A stretch of DNA of 64,000 nt from Stichopus chloronotus. Its lineage: Eukaryota > Echinodermata > Holothuroidea > Aspidochirotida > Stichopodidae. Within the stretch, counting starts at the first letter, position 1. Every line of letters starts with the position of its first letter. A model generated the notes under the pieces. The model saw nothing but the letters and a program-made list of their open reading frames with translations, was not told the DNA's origin and did not search any database. The translations under genes were made by a program, and so were the position numbers. The stretch covers positions 25,808,455 to 25,872,454 of the forward strand of contig SFZH01000008.1 of the NCBI GenBank assembly GCA_021234535.1, read 5' to 3'. This document shows, in pieces, positions 13,335 through 25,669 of this stretch.

Positions 13335-13427
13335 GCTAGCATCAGCAACATCACCTACATCGAATCAGATGCTAGCGTCAACAACATCGCCCAGGCTAGC
13401 ATCTGCAACATCGTCCAGGCTAGCATG
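13335..13427. repeat. 24-bp minisatellite, about 3.5 units
   Basis: The unit is GCTAGCATCWGCAACATCGYCCAG. One 36-base variant at 13335-13370 is followed by two 24-base units and a partial one. Because 24 is a multiple of three, the plus-strand frame stays open across it, but the frame has no wider coding context. Confidence 0.65.
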
Positions 13428-15401
13428 ACCACAAATAACAGTTCCTTCACCATATATGATCAATAAATTGGCAGTTAATCTTGTTTCTTTGCTTGGTGTA
13501 GTTTCATTGTTTTAAATTGTCAACATTAGACTTTCAAACAAAGATTTCAAAAGCAGTGTACAACACATTAAACCTAATTCAAAGAAAACTATTTCTGACG
13601 TTCACATCATTATTTACACATATTATCTTTCAATTGTATGATATACATCAATGACTACAGAAACTTACTGGTTGGGGGTACACCTTAGAACTTAAAAGAG
13701 CTTCATCAAACAGACCTAGGGAGCTCCTTTTCCAGAAGATTACAAAAGCAAACCTTTGATGATTGTTGATCATAATCACAATCTTTGAGAGCAGGATTAA
13801 TTGGAGCTCCATCTCTTTCGGAACACGTAAAACACTGGTTGGTAGGGTTGTCCTCTGCGTTGGAAGTTGATACATGGAATAAATTTTTCTAAAGGGTGGG
13901 GGAATTATTTCTTAGTTTTACTGACGATGCTCACTGTTGAAATGAAAAGAGATGAAATGAGGTACATCATTAAAATGATTTAATCTTTATTTTAATATCA
14001 AATTTAAACTTGTGGGTTTATTATAGCAAGATTACAAGATGTTGCTCAAGAATGGGAATGTGACACAAAAGGTAATGTGTCACACTTGGAAGCAATATGG
14101 CTTCCACTTTCCCAAAGTCGATCAGTTCTGTCAATTATGACTAATTGTCCAGTGCAGATCATCCCCTATGATAGCAATAGACATTCAAACATACACTGCA
14201 CCCAATCTGAAGCTAGCAGCAGCATACACAGGCTTAATACCTGTGCATCCTTACATGATGCACAACAGTGTCATGTCCTACATCACAACATCTCTTTGTA
14301 TACCTTGGAGGACAACAGGCACATTACACACCAACCTAGTGAGGACATTAGCTACGTTATTCCTGTGGATGCGAATCATCCTGACAGTTTGAGTAAATTT
14401 CCACCAAGCTGAGGCTGGCAGTTAGATTGTGAGCCTTTCCATCGTTCACAGTTGTGTTGAACTGTTCACGGCAATAAAGATGGTATTACAGTACTGGCTA
14501 CTAATAAAGTTAAAAATAAGGGGAACATAGTGCTAGGTTGTAATGCAAGATTCTCGGGAAATCCCATGCATGAATGTGATAGATGAAAATACTTCACAAA
14601 GTGATCTCCAAGAACACCAGATGAAATTTAGAGAGAATCCATGATAAGAAACACCATTAACTGTTCATTAAGTAAATTACACTATAATTAACCAAAGACA
14701 TGCGAAAATGTACCGGAGCGTGTGGTGTTGCATAAAAACGTCACGAGACTTTTGCAGTGTATAGTATGTAGGCAGGTACAGTAGGAAGGACACCAGATGA
14801 ACTTTAACCCGAAAGAACAAACAACTTGAACAACATACCTGTATCATATCAAGTAAACTACATTACAATTAGACAAAAACACTGTACGTGCAACACTATA
14901 TTTCAGAGAAACATTGGACAAGTAGAGTTGTGTGTAAGATACAGTATCTGCAGTACGTAGAAACAAAGGTGGAATATTACCCAAGGAACACTTATGACGG
15001 GGGTTCATACTGTACATGAAGGAGAATAATTTTACATTGAATGCACTTCAAATCCCCACACTAATATCTTGTTCATAACTCAACATATCACTGTTTGAAA
15101 ATTTACAGTTTTCCAAAGGGTTACAGAATATCACGTAACACTGCCTAAGTATTGCAAAAAGGCTGTGCTGTTCCTTGAAACTGAGGTTCTTATTTAATGA
15201 CCTTGAAATTTGACCAGTGTAGAGAAACTATTATTGTCTCTCTTCAGACAATCATGATATCCAAGTAGTGTCCAAATGACATTTCTCGAACTTTTATGAA
15301 ACATCGATTTTCTTATAGACAGTATTCCTTTAAAGAGGGTTTCGACAGCACGGTACAGTAAATACATGGCTTTGTGGCACAGTAAGTACATAGGTAACAG
15401 G

Positions 15402-15666
15402 CAGTGTTCGCACTAAGGAATTAAAACTGGAAGGGGAAATTCATAGGTTTAAAAAGAAACATTTTGGGAGGGATTTTCAAAATCAAGGAGTTGTCACTTG
15501 GTAAAGATTCTATTGCAATTTTTTTTTTGTGGATACTTATAATTGTACAGCTTTGACCTCAGCTGTGGAAAAATGTGAGATACTTCCGCATAAGGTTCTA
15601 TCTTTGAGCTTAATTCAGGAGACAAATACGGGATTCACGCAATTCCGCCCCTTAGGGTGAACACTG
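15402..15666. mobile_element. Short hAT-like MITE, decayed
   Basis: The ends CAGTGTTCGCACTAAGG (15402-) and the reverse complement of the right end, CAGTGTTCACCCTAAGG (from 15666 back), match in 15 of 17 positions. The flanking 8-mers GTAACAGG and TTAGTAGG match at 5 of 8, compatible with an old target duplication. The 265-bp body has no coding capacity. Confidence 0.65.
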
Positions 15667-16409
15667 TTAGTAGGCAGATATGTAAAATATGAGCACTTTT
15701 CAGCAAAGACGGCTAGTTTGGAACTTGTATGACCAGCATTTATGGAAGTGATGTAATGTACAGTCTGCTAATGACAGCAAAGCTACAGGCCTGCAACAAT
15801 TAACTTGAGATATGTAAAGTATGTTAGTACAACAAAATGCCTTTAATCTTTCCCACCGGTACTTAGCTGTCTTGACATTTAAACATATAGACAACTAGAC
15901 AAGACAAAAAAAAAAATAAATAAATAAAAGAAGGGAAATGCTGGATGTCAAGGGAGAGGCGGGTGGATTTCTGCCATCTTGATAACTACTTAACTGCTGA
16001 TTACTCATTCACAATTTTGAGTGTGGCAGCAAGCATCAACATATCTGCATGAACCTGATCAGTAACTGCTGATCGACATACTGTAAAGGCTGAGAAGATG
16101 AGTACTCATCAGGATTTTAGGGAAATAACAGAGCAATATTAAAGATAAACACAGGGAGATGAGTAAATGACAACAGGACAGTAGAATATCTGAGTTGGAA
16201 AAAAATCAGTACGACCAGACAGAAGAGTACAGTGCTGTAGGGTATGGTAGGGAAGAGATGTACTGTACAACATATGGCACAGTTACATTGTGGGGTACAG
16301 ATTTAGTAGAATACTATGGAAGAGAATACAGAAGATATTAAAGAAGATAACTGTTGTTCATTTGGGCCACAGGAGATAGAAGAGATGAAGTCTGTACAAA
16401 CTGTAGTAT

Positions 16410-16539
16410 CAGGGCTGAACATTCATTTAAAAAAAAAAGTTATTACTAGCCCAGTAGGGCAAGTGCCACTCAGGAGTCACTTGCCCTGATAAATTATTAC
16501 TTGCCGAGGCAATAAGACAATCTTTAATGTTCAGCCCTG
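16410..16539. mobile_element. 130-bp hAT-like MITE with perfect terminal repeats
   Basis: It begins CAGGGCTGAACATT and ends with the exact inverted partner AATGTTCAGCCCTG. The flanking 8-mers TGTAGTAT and CATAGCAT match at 5 of 8, and all differences are transitions. The core contains nested short palindromes around GCAAGTG/CACTTGC. Confidence 0.7.
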
Positions 16540-16716
16540 CATAGCATAACTACCTGCACAAAGGAATATCAGATGACCACAGAGAGAAAATGTACAGCCA
16601 CTACCTGCAGGAAGGAACAGTACATGTACACCACGGAGAGAAAATGTACTGCAATGTTGTCAAATGATGTCCACACTCAAAACATCAGGGTCAACTCTCA
16701 TGCCACAACTAATTGA

Positions 16717-16810
16717 ACAAACAAACATACAAACAAACAAACAAACAAACAAACAAACAAACAAACAAACAAACAAACAAACAAACAAACAAACAAACAA
16801 ACAAACAAAC
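16717..16810. repeat. AAAC tetranucleotide microsatellite
   Basis: More than twenty near-perfect copies of CAAA with one interruption (CATA) near the start. The Thr-Asn-Lys-Gln open frame through it is a repeat artefact. Confidence 0.95.
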
Positions 16811-17432
16811 TGGGACATGCATGCAGCCTTAGATACATATCATCACCAAAGAGAGGATGAATAAAGAGTCACATCAAAAGTAATTTGGTAATTGTTGATA
16901 ACACTTTGGGAAACGAAATATGCATCTTTTGCTTTCCATGCCTGCAAACAAACACCATCAACTTAAATACACATCAAGATGTGGGGAACTGATTAATTAT
17001 GGAGTGTGAACCCATATGATGAAAACCAAAGGGAGACGAAGATCACACATGCAGGACAGTTTGACAACATTTCCATGGCATGTTATACAGTACTAACCTG
17101 TCCAGCTGTTGCCCAAACTAATTGATGGGAAAGAGAGATCAGACAGAAAGGGAATTGTAACACAACCACATAGAATGTCACTGAATATTAAACATCTTAT
17201 CACAAACAATGGTAGCTGATCAACCTGCCATGTAACCTGCATTCTCACAGACTTCACAGCACTCCTGTTCAGACAAGAAGTTACAATTTAGTAGGTTGAT
17301 GGTAAACTATCACTGGTAAGCTGTTACTACAACTTACTTCTGCCATGAAGTTCACTTTCACAAGCATGATTTCCTAACAATCATCATGTCAAGGCTATAA
17401 ACAGAAATCTTTGCAATCAACGAAAGTTCCCA

Positions 17433-17513
17433 CACAACTCACTGGTGTGGGTATTCATGCGTGAATATGCTTACCATTTGCTTCACTAATGCATTCCTTA
17501 CCATCAATGACCT
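17433..17513 (+). repeat. Dispersed short repeat, copy 1 (CACTGGTGTGGGTATT family)
   Basis: It shares CACAACTCACTGGTGTGGGT, a GTGAATAT-like centre and TTGCTTCACTAATGCATT with copies at 21482, 21728 and 26259. All copies are in the same orientation. Confidence 0.6.
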
Positions 17514-17649
17514 ACTGTAGCCTGCCCTCGTTGAACTGAGCGAAGAGTTCACAACATTATGTTCAACTAAAAAAGCTTCAGATATTAATTAGTCAACAAG
17601 GAGCACATTTAAAGGGATAACAGAGGAAAGTAACAAGTTCAGATTAAAA

Positions 17650-17945
17650 CTAGACTGGCATTTGGATTGTGACAGGCTAACCTCTGAGATGCGGATTGTG
17701 ACAGCCTGTCCTTGGGGATAAACAGGAATTGTTTAGTAACAAGGAAAGAATGACAGCTACATACATTGTAACAGGTTTGCAGTTACTACAGAGTGTGGAT
17801 TGTGACAGCCTGTCTCCAGGAATTGTTAAGTTACAAGGAAAGGACAGTAATGATATGGATTGTGACAACCTAAAAAGCTATGACGTTGACTGTGACAGTG
17901 TCTCCACGGACACACAGGAATTGTTCAATCACAAGGAAAGTTTTT
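17650..17945 (+). repeat. Degenerate GGATTGTGACAG tandem repeat
   Basis: GGATTGTGACAGCCTGTC or a close variant recurs at about 17656, 17693, 17796, 17857 and 17886. Several copies are followed by AGGAATTGTT and then ACAAGGAAAG. Unit length varies because segments are missing from some units. Confidence 0.65.
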
Positions 17946-19078
17946 TCAACCCTTTTCTCTGCAGAAACTTCTGACCAGCGCAATACCAAGCACCAGTCTT
18001 GTAGTACTCGAGTCTGCACTCACACTTGTGTACATTTTTCTGTATTCATACTCATGGCTTTGTACTCGTACTCATACTCAGGGAGTCGTACTCGGGATTT
18101 TGTACTCACACTACAAGTCTGCAAATCACTATCTGCAACATGAGACAAAACTTCATTCATCCAAACATACTATTCACAATGATAATATAAAACTAGTAAT
18201 TTACGGAAAAGGTAAATATTTTGACACGTTTATGCACCAGGGTTTCAAAATGGTCACTAATGAAAGAAGAAAGAAGTCATGTGTGATTTATGGCAGTCAC
18301 CCTGCAGTAAGCCTTACAACTAGAAATGATGTGATTTCTCTTACAGTGATTATTCAGTACACTTATGACCCACTGTTTCAGAAAATAGACCTTTAAAATT
18401 GAGGGGGTTTTGAATGAGTATGGGTGAAAACAAAATCTGAATAGCTAGGGGGCTACTTCAAGGAAAATATGTGTATTTTGAGGGAAATTTGTGCTTTTAA
18501 AGGTAACTTTTGGCACTGTTGGGGAAATTTACTGTTTTTTTCACAGGAATATAAGAAATGGTGGAAAAAACTTAATTCCAGGATATGAACATTTACATTT
18601 CTTGTTTTTACTAGAGACAGAAATGCGTCTTTCATTGTTATCATACATTTACAATCTAGTGTAGAAAACTTTTCACTGAGCTGTTTTGCCAGTGGAACAA
18701 TTTTTTCTTTAGATATTCAAGTCATATTCTTTTCAGTTATCTCACTGTCTGCAAACATGCCAGGATAAAGGGACAGTACATGTGCATTAATGAAAGTAAA
18801 GAATTGTGGACAATCTAATAGCACTGAAAATAAATGACCTGGTTTTTTTTTACCATAATTGTGTGTGCACATGGATCTAACAACAGGGGCAAAGTGAAAA
18901 TGTAGGAAAAGGAAGGAACTTTATTAACTCCTTATCTTCATCTGGGGAGTTCTCTCCTAATCCGTTTGTATGGAGTTTATCTTTCCTCATCCCCATACTG
19001 TACATAGAGTTTATCTCTGCTACTGAACTCATATTCAGTCGCATGGTAAGTTGATATGACTCTACATGGTCCAATGAG

Positions 19079-19137
19079 TCAAGCAAGAGAACTTGAACAT
19101 CCCATCTGTCTCTCTTTTCTCCTTTTAACAATGGCAA
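19079..19137 (-). CDS. VAMP: VAMP exon 5, proposed last coding exon
   Basis: The acceptor TGTCTGCATTCTAG| precedes a segment that continues exon 4 in phase. It completes a Val and encodes [18 protein letters not shown] before TGA at 19081-19079. The hydrophobic start fits the end of the anchor helix, and the total becomes 116 residues. The basic tail is unusual for a lumenal VAMP end, so another 3' exon, or alternative splicing, remains possible. Confidence 0.5.
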
Positions 19138-22100
19138 CTAGAATGCAGACAGAAAACATCATGATAAATTTTGGAAGTCATGAACAGATGTTTAACAGGT
19201 GAAGGAAAAAAAAAAAGGTATCCTCACATTGACAACCAGGAAATATTAATACGTGCCACAGTGCTGAGCGAGAAAGGAGAAGTGGGAAACAAGCAACAGT
19301 AGAGTGAAAAAAAAAAATTGATGAGTTTAGCTGTTATCTCCAGGGTATGATAAATGTGCGGATAAGAGTAACGTAACAGTTTAAAACAACTAACCTAACC
19401 CTACAGCATTCAGAACAAGGTAATGTTTACTGAACGTTTATGACATCTTGAAGGTTTAGTAGACATGATACACTGATTCTTTACAGTTTTATAGGACAAA
19501 CACTGTTTCTGGGATAAAAAGAAATAATATGTTAATAAAGGATATCAATAAGGACATAGATCAGTTAGATTGACCAATCAAGACAGGTTTTACTGGGTCC
19601 ATTAATTCACCTGGTTTTACTCCTCCCCTTGCATTTGAGAAGCTAAAGAATCACAAAACACAACAGATCTGATTTACGGTATATCAGAATTTTGCCACAC
19701 TGCTGGTGATAGTGAATTGAGAAGGAACACAACCTTATCAATTCTTTTGACATAACTCAAGTACAGATACAGTTTAAGTTAGCATCCTGTATATAACGCA
19801 AATGTAAAGAATGTGTCAGAATTATCGGATACAAATGTTCCACTTACAGAATGTGACTGTTACTATGGCTACCATATTCCTCTATATTGAACATTTAGTG
19901 ACCTTCGCTCACCACATCATTCCTACACTTTCACTGTCCCAGATCAGGCGTAACCAAATTGCATGTCTCTGTTAATCCTCACTCAAACCTCACTCAAACC
20001 TAACTCAAATGAATCATACAGCAACCTCTTTACCTCGTTTCACTAAACTTTCATATCACAGTGTCAAGTGTCTTCTGCAAAGCACCGTTTCAAGAGTATC
20101 CTTTTAAAGAGGAACTGTGTTGTTTGGTTTTGGAGATAGGGATGTCAGAGGTGAAGTAAAAAGCGCTCTTTATACTATCAGTGCCAGATACAGGTCTTCT
20201 AACAAGTACCTTTTACGGGCTTTTTTTCAACAAGTACTATACTGTTAGATCTCAGTTTTTCTGAACATACATGTCCTAAGTCATGTGAGGATTGGCTGCC
20301 TCATCTGCCTGTAAAATGAATATTCATTGGGTACTTACCAATGATTATAATAAGAATTACAAGAATGATGATAGCTAGAATAATCATCATTTTGCAGTTC
20401 TTCCACCAATATTTTCTCTTCAGTTTACCAGCATTTGTCTCAAACTGTGAAGCACCTGCTTGCAGTGCATCTGTGAAGAGAAGGATCGATGCCAGGATAT
20501 TGCCAATGAAAACTCAGGATGTCAAGATAACTGACTGGAGAAAGGAAGTTGAAAATCATTTGACACGGTTTAGGAGGTGGTAACAGGTAATTTAAAACCA
20601 GACGTTATACGATACAGCTTGTGGGTAATTTAAGCCACTCATGACTTCAGAGATTAGACTGGTTTTATAAATGGGAGTTGCATCTTTACTCATAAAAAAA
20701 AAAAAAAAAATTGTGCAGCTAACAGGATAATGATTCATCCTTAAAAGAGAATTGATACTCAATGCTAAAAGGCAAAGGCAAACAATGTCCTAAAATTTAT
20801 GTGAGGCAGAGTTCACAACAATGAAACTTCACTGAGCTGTTCTGAAAATCACTAAGAATGGTATGGGTACAGCCAAACCTTTACACACATGATTTTATCT
20901 CAGCAAGGTAATGATAAAAAGTAATCAGAACAATTAATGCAGCATGGAACACAGCATCACAGTGTACATTCCATAGGCCTTTATAAGTAATGTGCACAAT
21001 GCTAAAACTGTAAGCAATGTTAATGAACGTAATACATTGTACATGACAGAGGTGGAAATAACATTATACACTGTTACTATTAAACTGAAGACGTTTCCAT
21101 CAGAGGAGGTAAAGGGGGATTTGTACTCCCCTTTTGAGGAGTTGGGATGGTAAAATCCCACCCCTCCTTTATTTCCATAATGTTAACATTCAATGTCTTG
21201 TCAAATGGTTGCTATGAAGAGGACACTTTGCGAAGCAATGTTTGGAATTACATTGCCTTTTAAAACCCTTCAAATTGTATCTTATAGAAGACTTGAAGCC
21301 ACCTGTAACTTTTGCCAGAATCAAGGTTTAGCAGTTACAAATCCCTCCCTCACCCCACTCCCCTTTGCTGAATTGCCACGGAATCCTTGACTGAGTTATA
21401 TGTCACTGATAATCATGCACCTCCTAACATCAAGAATAACAATATGCAACTTATAGTACGTGCAAGCAAATTCCCCCCCCCCCCGTTCAAGTCACTAGTG
21501 TGGGTATTAAGGAGTGACCATACCAATACCTTGCATCACTAACACATTAAGTTTGACCTTACTAACAGTGCATTTGAAATCAATTCTGACATGGCATCCT
21601 TTAAGTCTGGGCTCTACCTCATTTGTCTTTGGATCAAACTTCAAGCCGAAAGCAAGGTGTAAGTATATGTCATCTGTAATGTGAATCTGTAGATTCAGGT
21701 GTTTGCTAGCACATCATCTGAAATTCCCACAACAACTTACTGGCATGGGTATTCCACAGTGATCACACATACCTTTTGTATACACTAATGCATTATTCAA
21801 TCCGGTGCAACATGCTCAGGAATGAAACTAGCTACACACCCTCTATGCCAGATAAAACTCAGGGTTCAGTCTAGGCTATTCGTTCCATGAGCAAATTTCC
21901 AAACAGGCATTGGAACATGTTGGATACTCTCAGAGCAAAAGGTAAATTAGGCCAGTTCAGAGCAAAAAGGGAAACATGCTGGAACTTCATTCAGAAGTGC
22001 AATGTACAGGATTAAACTAGCAAGGGGTAAATATATGTATGTGAAACTCGGATTCAGATACTAGGCCGTTTGCACGACAACCGATGAAACTGTAACACCA

Positions 22101-23037
22101 TTTATATCATGATCTGGTCTTTAATCCACAAATAATGTCCTCGAGATCTCTATTAATGATTAGCAGCTGTACTGACAGTTAACCAGGCTGAACCTAACAT
22201 CAAATAGGAAGGTTTGCAAAACTGCAACAAGAGACAGGAACCTGGTAACATTCACTTCGACTGAGTAGTTTATGATATACAGTACCTGCTCTATCGTCTA
22301 GTTCCGATAGTTTCTGATCTCTTTCAAGAACTTTGTCAACATTCACACGCATGATATCTACCACCTGGAAGAGAAGGGAAAGAGATTATAAGTTATCTTT
22401 GAGTAGACAGAGAACGACAAAGATGAGGTTCTTAACTCTGTCCGTTACTAGTGTTATACCATAAAGTCATCTGCAGCAGCCATATCAAGGGTAACATGCA
22501 CTGGCATTGTATTAATGGTAGCACACAGGATTGGATGCTGAGAGCAGCAGGAAGTTTTATAACCTGCAGAGTAGCGAACAACAGCAAATGAGAGTAACCT
22601 GTTACTTTGCAATCACACCATTGACGATACAGTAATGACCAGTGCCATGTGCTGTAAGCTGCCAATAAGTCAATTTGGCTGCTCTTCTTTTGTACATACA
22701 GTAGTCTTGATGCAAACAGGTCATTTCCTAACTGAAAACTGATGAAAAACGTCTGCCAGTATCATTTTCCTCCTATATTTGTTGCAATGAATTCATCGTA
22801 TCCTGAGAAATCATTGAACCATTTTTTTACATCTTAACCGGGGTGTGGATCCATCTCCAGAGGTGAAGGGGGGGCACATTCCATCATTTCCGGATCCACA
22901 TCCCCCATGATCCACACCCATGCATCTTAGTCATCAAAGAGCATGTTCAGTAGTTTACCTCATCAACTTGAGCTTGAGTCTGCTGTAACCTCTTGTTGGA
23001 TTGAGGGGCTGGGCCTCCTTCTTGACCTGTTGATGCC
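19079..23037 (-). CDS. VAMP: Synaptobrevin/VAMP R-SNARE gene (exons 2-5)
   Basis: Four minus-strand exons with consensus splice sites join in frame: 23037-22959, 22364-22286, 20470-20339 and 19137-19079. With a start codon split before exon 2, the protein would be 116 residues, the usual length of VAMP1/2. Residues 1-20 are a short proline-containing head. Residues 21-83 form the R-SNARE coiled coil, starting [12 protein letters not shown] and carrying the zero-layer Arg in DKVLERDQK (about residue 42). Then come the juxtamembrane [14 protein letters not shown] and a tail-anchor helix rich in Ile. VAMPs sit on secretory and synaptic vesicles and pair with syntaxin and SNAP-25 to drive fusion. 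The central part is nearly identical to vertebrate VAMP2. The last exon and first exon are less certain than the middle three. Intron 2 holds a tiny hAT element at 22838-22922. Confidence 0.93.
20339..20470 (-). CDS. VAMP: VAMP exon 4 (SNARE end and membrane anchor)
   Basis: It follows TCTCTTCACAG| and ends at |GTAAGT. It encodes [20 protein letters not shown], then YWWKNCKMM and an Ile-rich transmembrane stretch ([15 protein letters not shown]). The plus-strand frame covering the same bases is an antisense shadow. Confidence 0.96.
21482..21560 (+). repeat. Dispersed short repeat, copy 2
   Basis: Contains AGTCACTAGTGTGGGTATT, then GAGTGACCATACC and TGCATCACTAACACATTAA, aligning with the copies at 17433, 21728 and 26259. 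It lies in VAMP intron 3. Confidence 0.55.
21728..21805 (+). repeat. Dispersed short repeat, copy 3
   Basis: CACAACAACTTACTGGCATG, then GGTATTCCACAGTGATCAC and CACTAATGCATTATTCAAT. It is in VAMP intron 3, about 250 bases from copy 2. Confidence 0.55.
22286..22364 (-). CDS. VAMP: VAMP exon 3
   Basis: It follows CTCTTCCAG| and ends |GTACTG, a non-canonical but acceptable GT donor. It encodes [18 protein letters not shown] and LSELDDRA, the centre of the R-SNARE helix with the zero-layer Arg, plus the first base of an Asp codon. Confidence 0.95.
22838..22922. mobile_element. 85-bp hAT-like miniature in VAMP intron 2
   Basis: The inverted ends share GGGTGTGGATC. Flanking 8-mers are CATCTTAA (22830-22837) and CATCTTAG (22923-22930), 7 of 8 identical. 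One of the smallest elements in the window; there is no coding capacity. Confidence 0.65.
22959..23037 (-). CDS. VAMP: VAMP exon 2
   Basis: It is bounded by TTGTAATTTAG| and |GTAAAC. It encodes [20 protein letters not shown] followed by QAQVDE. It starts with a single G that completes a codon begun in the previous exon. If that exon ends in AT, the result is ATG GCA, giving a start MAST... with G at +4. Confidence 0.93.
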
Positions 23038-25540
23038 CTAAATTACAAAAAGAAAAAGAAAAAAATGAAAGGATCAATGAACATTCCTTTACAAAGTTAG
23101 TTCCTTATTTCAGTTTGATCTAGAAAGCTACAACCGCCTATGATGCTTCATTTTATGGTTCTGAGATGACCTGATTAGAAGGTCTGAACACTGTCAATGA
23201 CTGTATCGTGGCTCCCACAATTTTAAGCTAAGATGCACAATATTGTCTGATGAAAGCAAAATCATTATTAATCATTAATCTCCCATCTTGCTCTTCTCTT
23301 CTATTTGATGTCCAATCTGGAAATCAAAACCTACAGATACTGTATGAGACACTTCTTTCAGTAATTTCACTGATAAAGTATTAATTATGATTGAAAGGAG
23401 ATTGGTGTTGTTCTCTCTGCTAAAAAGTTAGCAGAGATTGATGGGTCACTGAACTTCTGCGTCAGTACTGTAACCATACCGAAACCCATGAATGCAGTTT
23501 TCCTGTGGATAATTTGGTAGTTTTTGTTAGACTGCAGTACAGTTTTTTTTTGCTACCTTTTATAGCTTTTTACAACCAGTTGTAAGAAGTACTGTGTTGC
23601 CAGTCCTTTGGTGCAATTTTGAAAATGCAGGAATAACAGCACATCCTGTTTTTAAGCCAATTGCATGGATTCTCCAAGGAGAAGAGCCTTTATTCAAACT
23701 TTACCTTTAGGCATTCTTTTAATATGAAATAGACACATGTTGTACTGTCAGTATCAAAATAAGCATATTAACAAGATGCCCTCCTCTGTTCCTCACAGCC
23801 ATCAAATCCTCCCACATATGTTTTAGTAGTTACCAGAACTACTTTAGGGACACTGTACCTGTAGGTTGTACAAAGCTTTTACCACAGATGCATTATTAAG
23901 TCAATTAACCCTACATTAACAGACTGCCAACCACCAAGCAGCTAAGAACTTAAAGTATCTCAGCTTAACCATACATACTGTACAACGCTTGGTGCAATCT
24001 TTACCCAAACTTACATAGAAGTCATGTAACATTAAAGAAGCTTTTGGAGCCACATAAAACACATAGATGTTGTAATCAACATACACCTATTCATGAGGAA
24101 GCAGTCACTTCACATTAAATGTAACCTTTACAGTAGCTTACTTAGAAATAATGAACTACAGTATTAGTAAGATTGTGGTGTCAGGTATGCAGTAGTTCTG
24201 AAGTTGTGTGTTTAATTAATTTTGAATTGTCCCCTGGGTAGGTCTACAATATTCATTATGAAAAATGTATTCTAAATTCATAAATACCTGCAATGAATTC
24301 CTGCAACATGACTGGCTGAAAGCCATTAGAGGATGATGTCACACAAATGGTTACTATGGTAACATAAAGTATGAGTTATGCATGAGACCACTGCTTACTT
24401 ACACAGTATACATTTAAACTGTACTGTAGGTACGAGTATGAATGTATGCTCATTCTATGCAACAAATTACCATGACATACTATAGGTACAGTATAGGCTA
24501 CTCTTATTCTTTGACAGGAAAAACATGAGAAACTTCTTTTTAATTATAGGCCTAGGACCACTATTAGATTAGCCACACAGGAAGAATGACGAACATGTTT
24601 CAAAAGCTAATGAAGTTGATGATCGGACTGCAGTGTGTTCCAATACCTTAGGCCTATTTCACAACAAGTTCCTTCTAGCGACAAGCCTGCTGTTCCTATA
24701 CATACTGTAAGATTGGCCTGTTTTGCAAGTTGCTAATTCTACGAATGCAGCATCAGGTTTCTCCAGCAGATCATCAAGTTATAAAATTAGCCAGATGAAG
24801 CAGTATGCTCATTCAGTGCCTTCTGATTGTGAGGGCAGAGAATGCAGAACTTGCTGCAAATCTAACACTGCAATATCCTGTTTTCATAACTACCTTATGC
24901 CTTCACTTTGCAACATCCTAATGAGTAATGGCCAGCCTAACCCAACTTGCGGCATAGGCTATGCAGTAACACATCTTTCAAACACTTCTTTCCAGGAGTT
25001 GTTCACTTATTGTACAATTTTGGCACCAATTAATTCATCAAGTTCAAATTATCCTAACGAAAAGATTGACAGCCATACAAGTATTAATACATGTTCCATA
25101 GAACATTAGTGCTAAGTAATGATAACATATTACATAACGTCAGGTTACTCGCTACGTTAGCCATACGATGTCACTTGTTTCCACAAATGATGTCACAGTC
25201 AGCATTGCACAATGAGTCAAAAGGTCATTAACCAACTCAAATTAGAATGTTTCTTCCTTTCAAATGTTAGCACTTATTCAGAAATTTGTCCAGGAATTGA
25301 AGACAGAGTACAGTATGATATAAAACATCTACTGTACTGTAGGCCTAGGCTTACAGTATGCTGTGTTTTTGGTGTAGTCAGCACATTGCTCACAGTGAGT
25401 ACCCTATGTGTTCAATGTTCATCAGTCATGAAAAGCAAATGCTGGGCAGGTTGGGATAATTTAATTTGATCATTGATATTTTGTCTAAAAATAGAGTTTT
25501 AAGTCAATTGTTGGTTCACATTTAAGAATGGAGATAACAT

Positions 25541-25669
25541 GAGGGTGCTCGGTCATTAATTTGATTTGGGACTCACCATGACATCATCATGACAGCAGTG
25601 GACCTTGGTTATCGCCTCGGTACGCTCAGCCCCCATAATGATCGGTGTCAAATCAATGGAGCACCCTCA
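25541..25669. repeat. 129-bp inverted-repeat element
   Basis: GAGGGTGCTC at 25541-25550 is the exact inverted partner of GAGCACCCTC at 25660-25669, and the match extends through an ATTTGAT/ATCAAAT-like inner arm. AT sits on both outer sides. It is probably a small MITE with an undetermined target duplication. Confidence 0.5.

Larger units (their letters stand above)
7855..19078. other. Long interval without recognisable gene, downstream of VAMP
   Basis: I found no domain-bearing frame in about 11 kb. The sequence is AT-rich with poly-A/T runs and contains two small hAT-like relics, a 24-bp minisatellite, an AAAC microsatellite and a degenerate GGATTGTGACAG repeat. Because it lies 3' of the minus-strand VAMP gene, part of it may be VAMP 3' untranslated sequence, but I cannot place a polyadenylation site with confidence. 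Confidence 0.4.

Noticed and set aside
21045..21185. GGAAATAA inverted words around a G/C-rich core
   Set aside because: The inverted match is only about eight bases and no target duplication was found.
24008..24018. Alternative AT|GTAAGT donor for VAMP exon 1
   Set aside because: It would create the split ATG too, but with T at -3 and no promoter-like sequence. It is kept only as a competitor to 50133.
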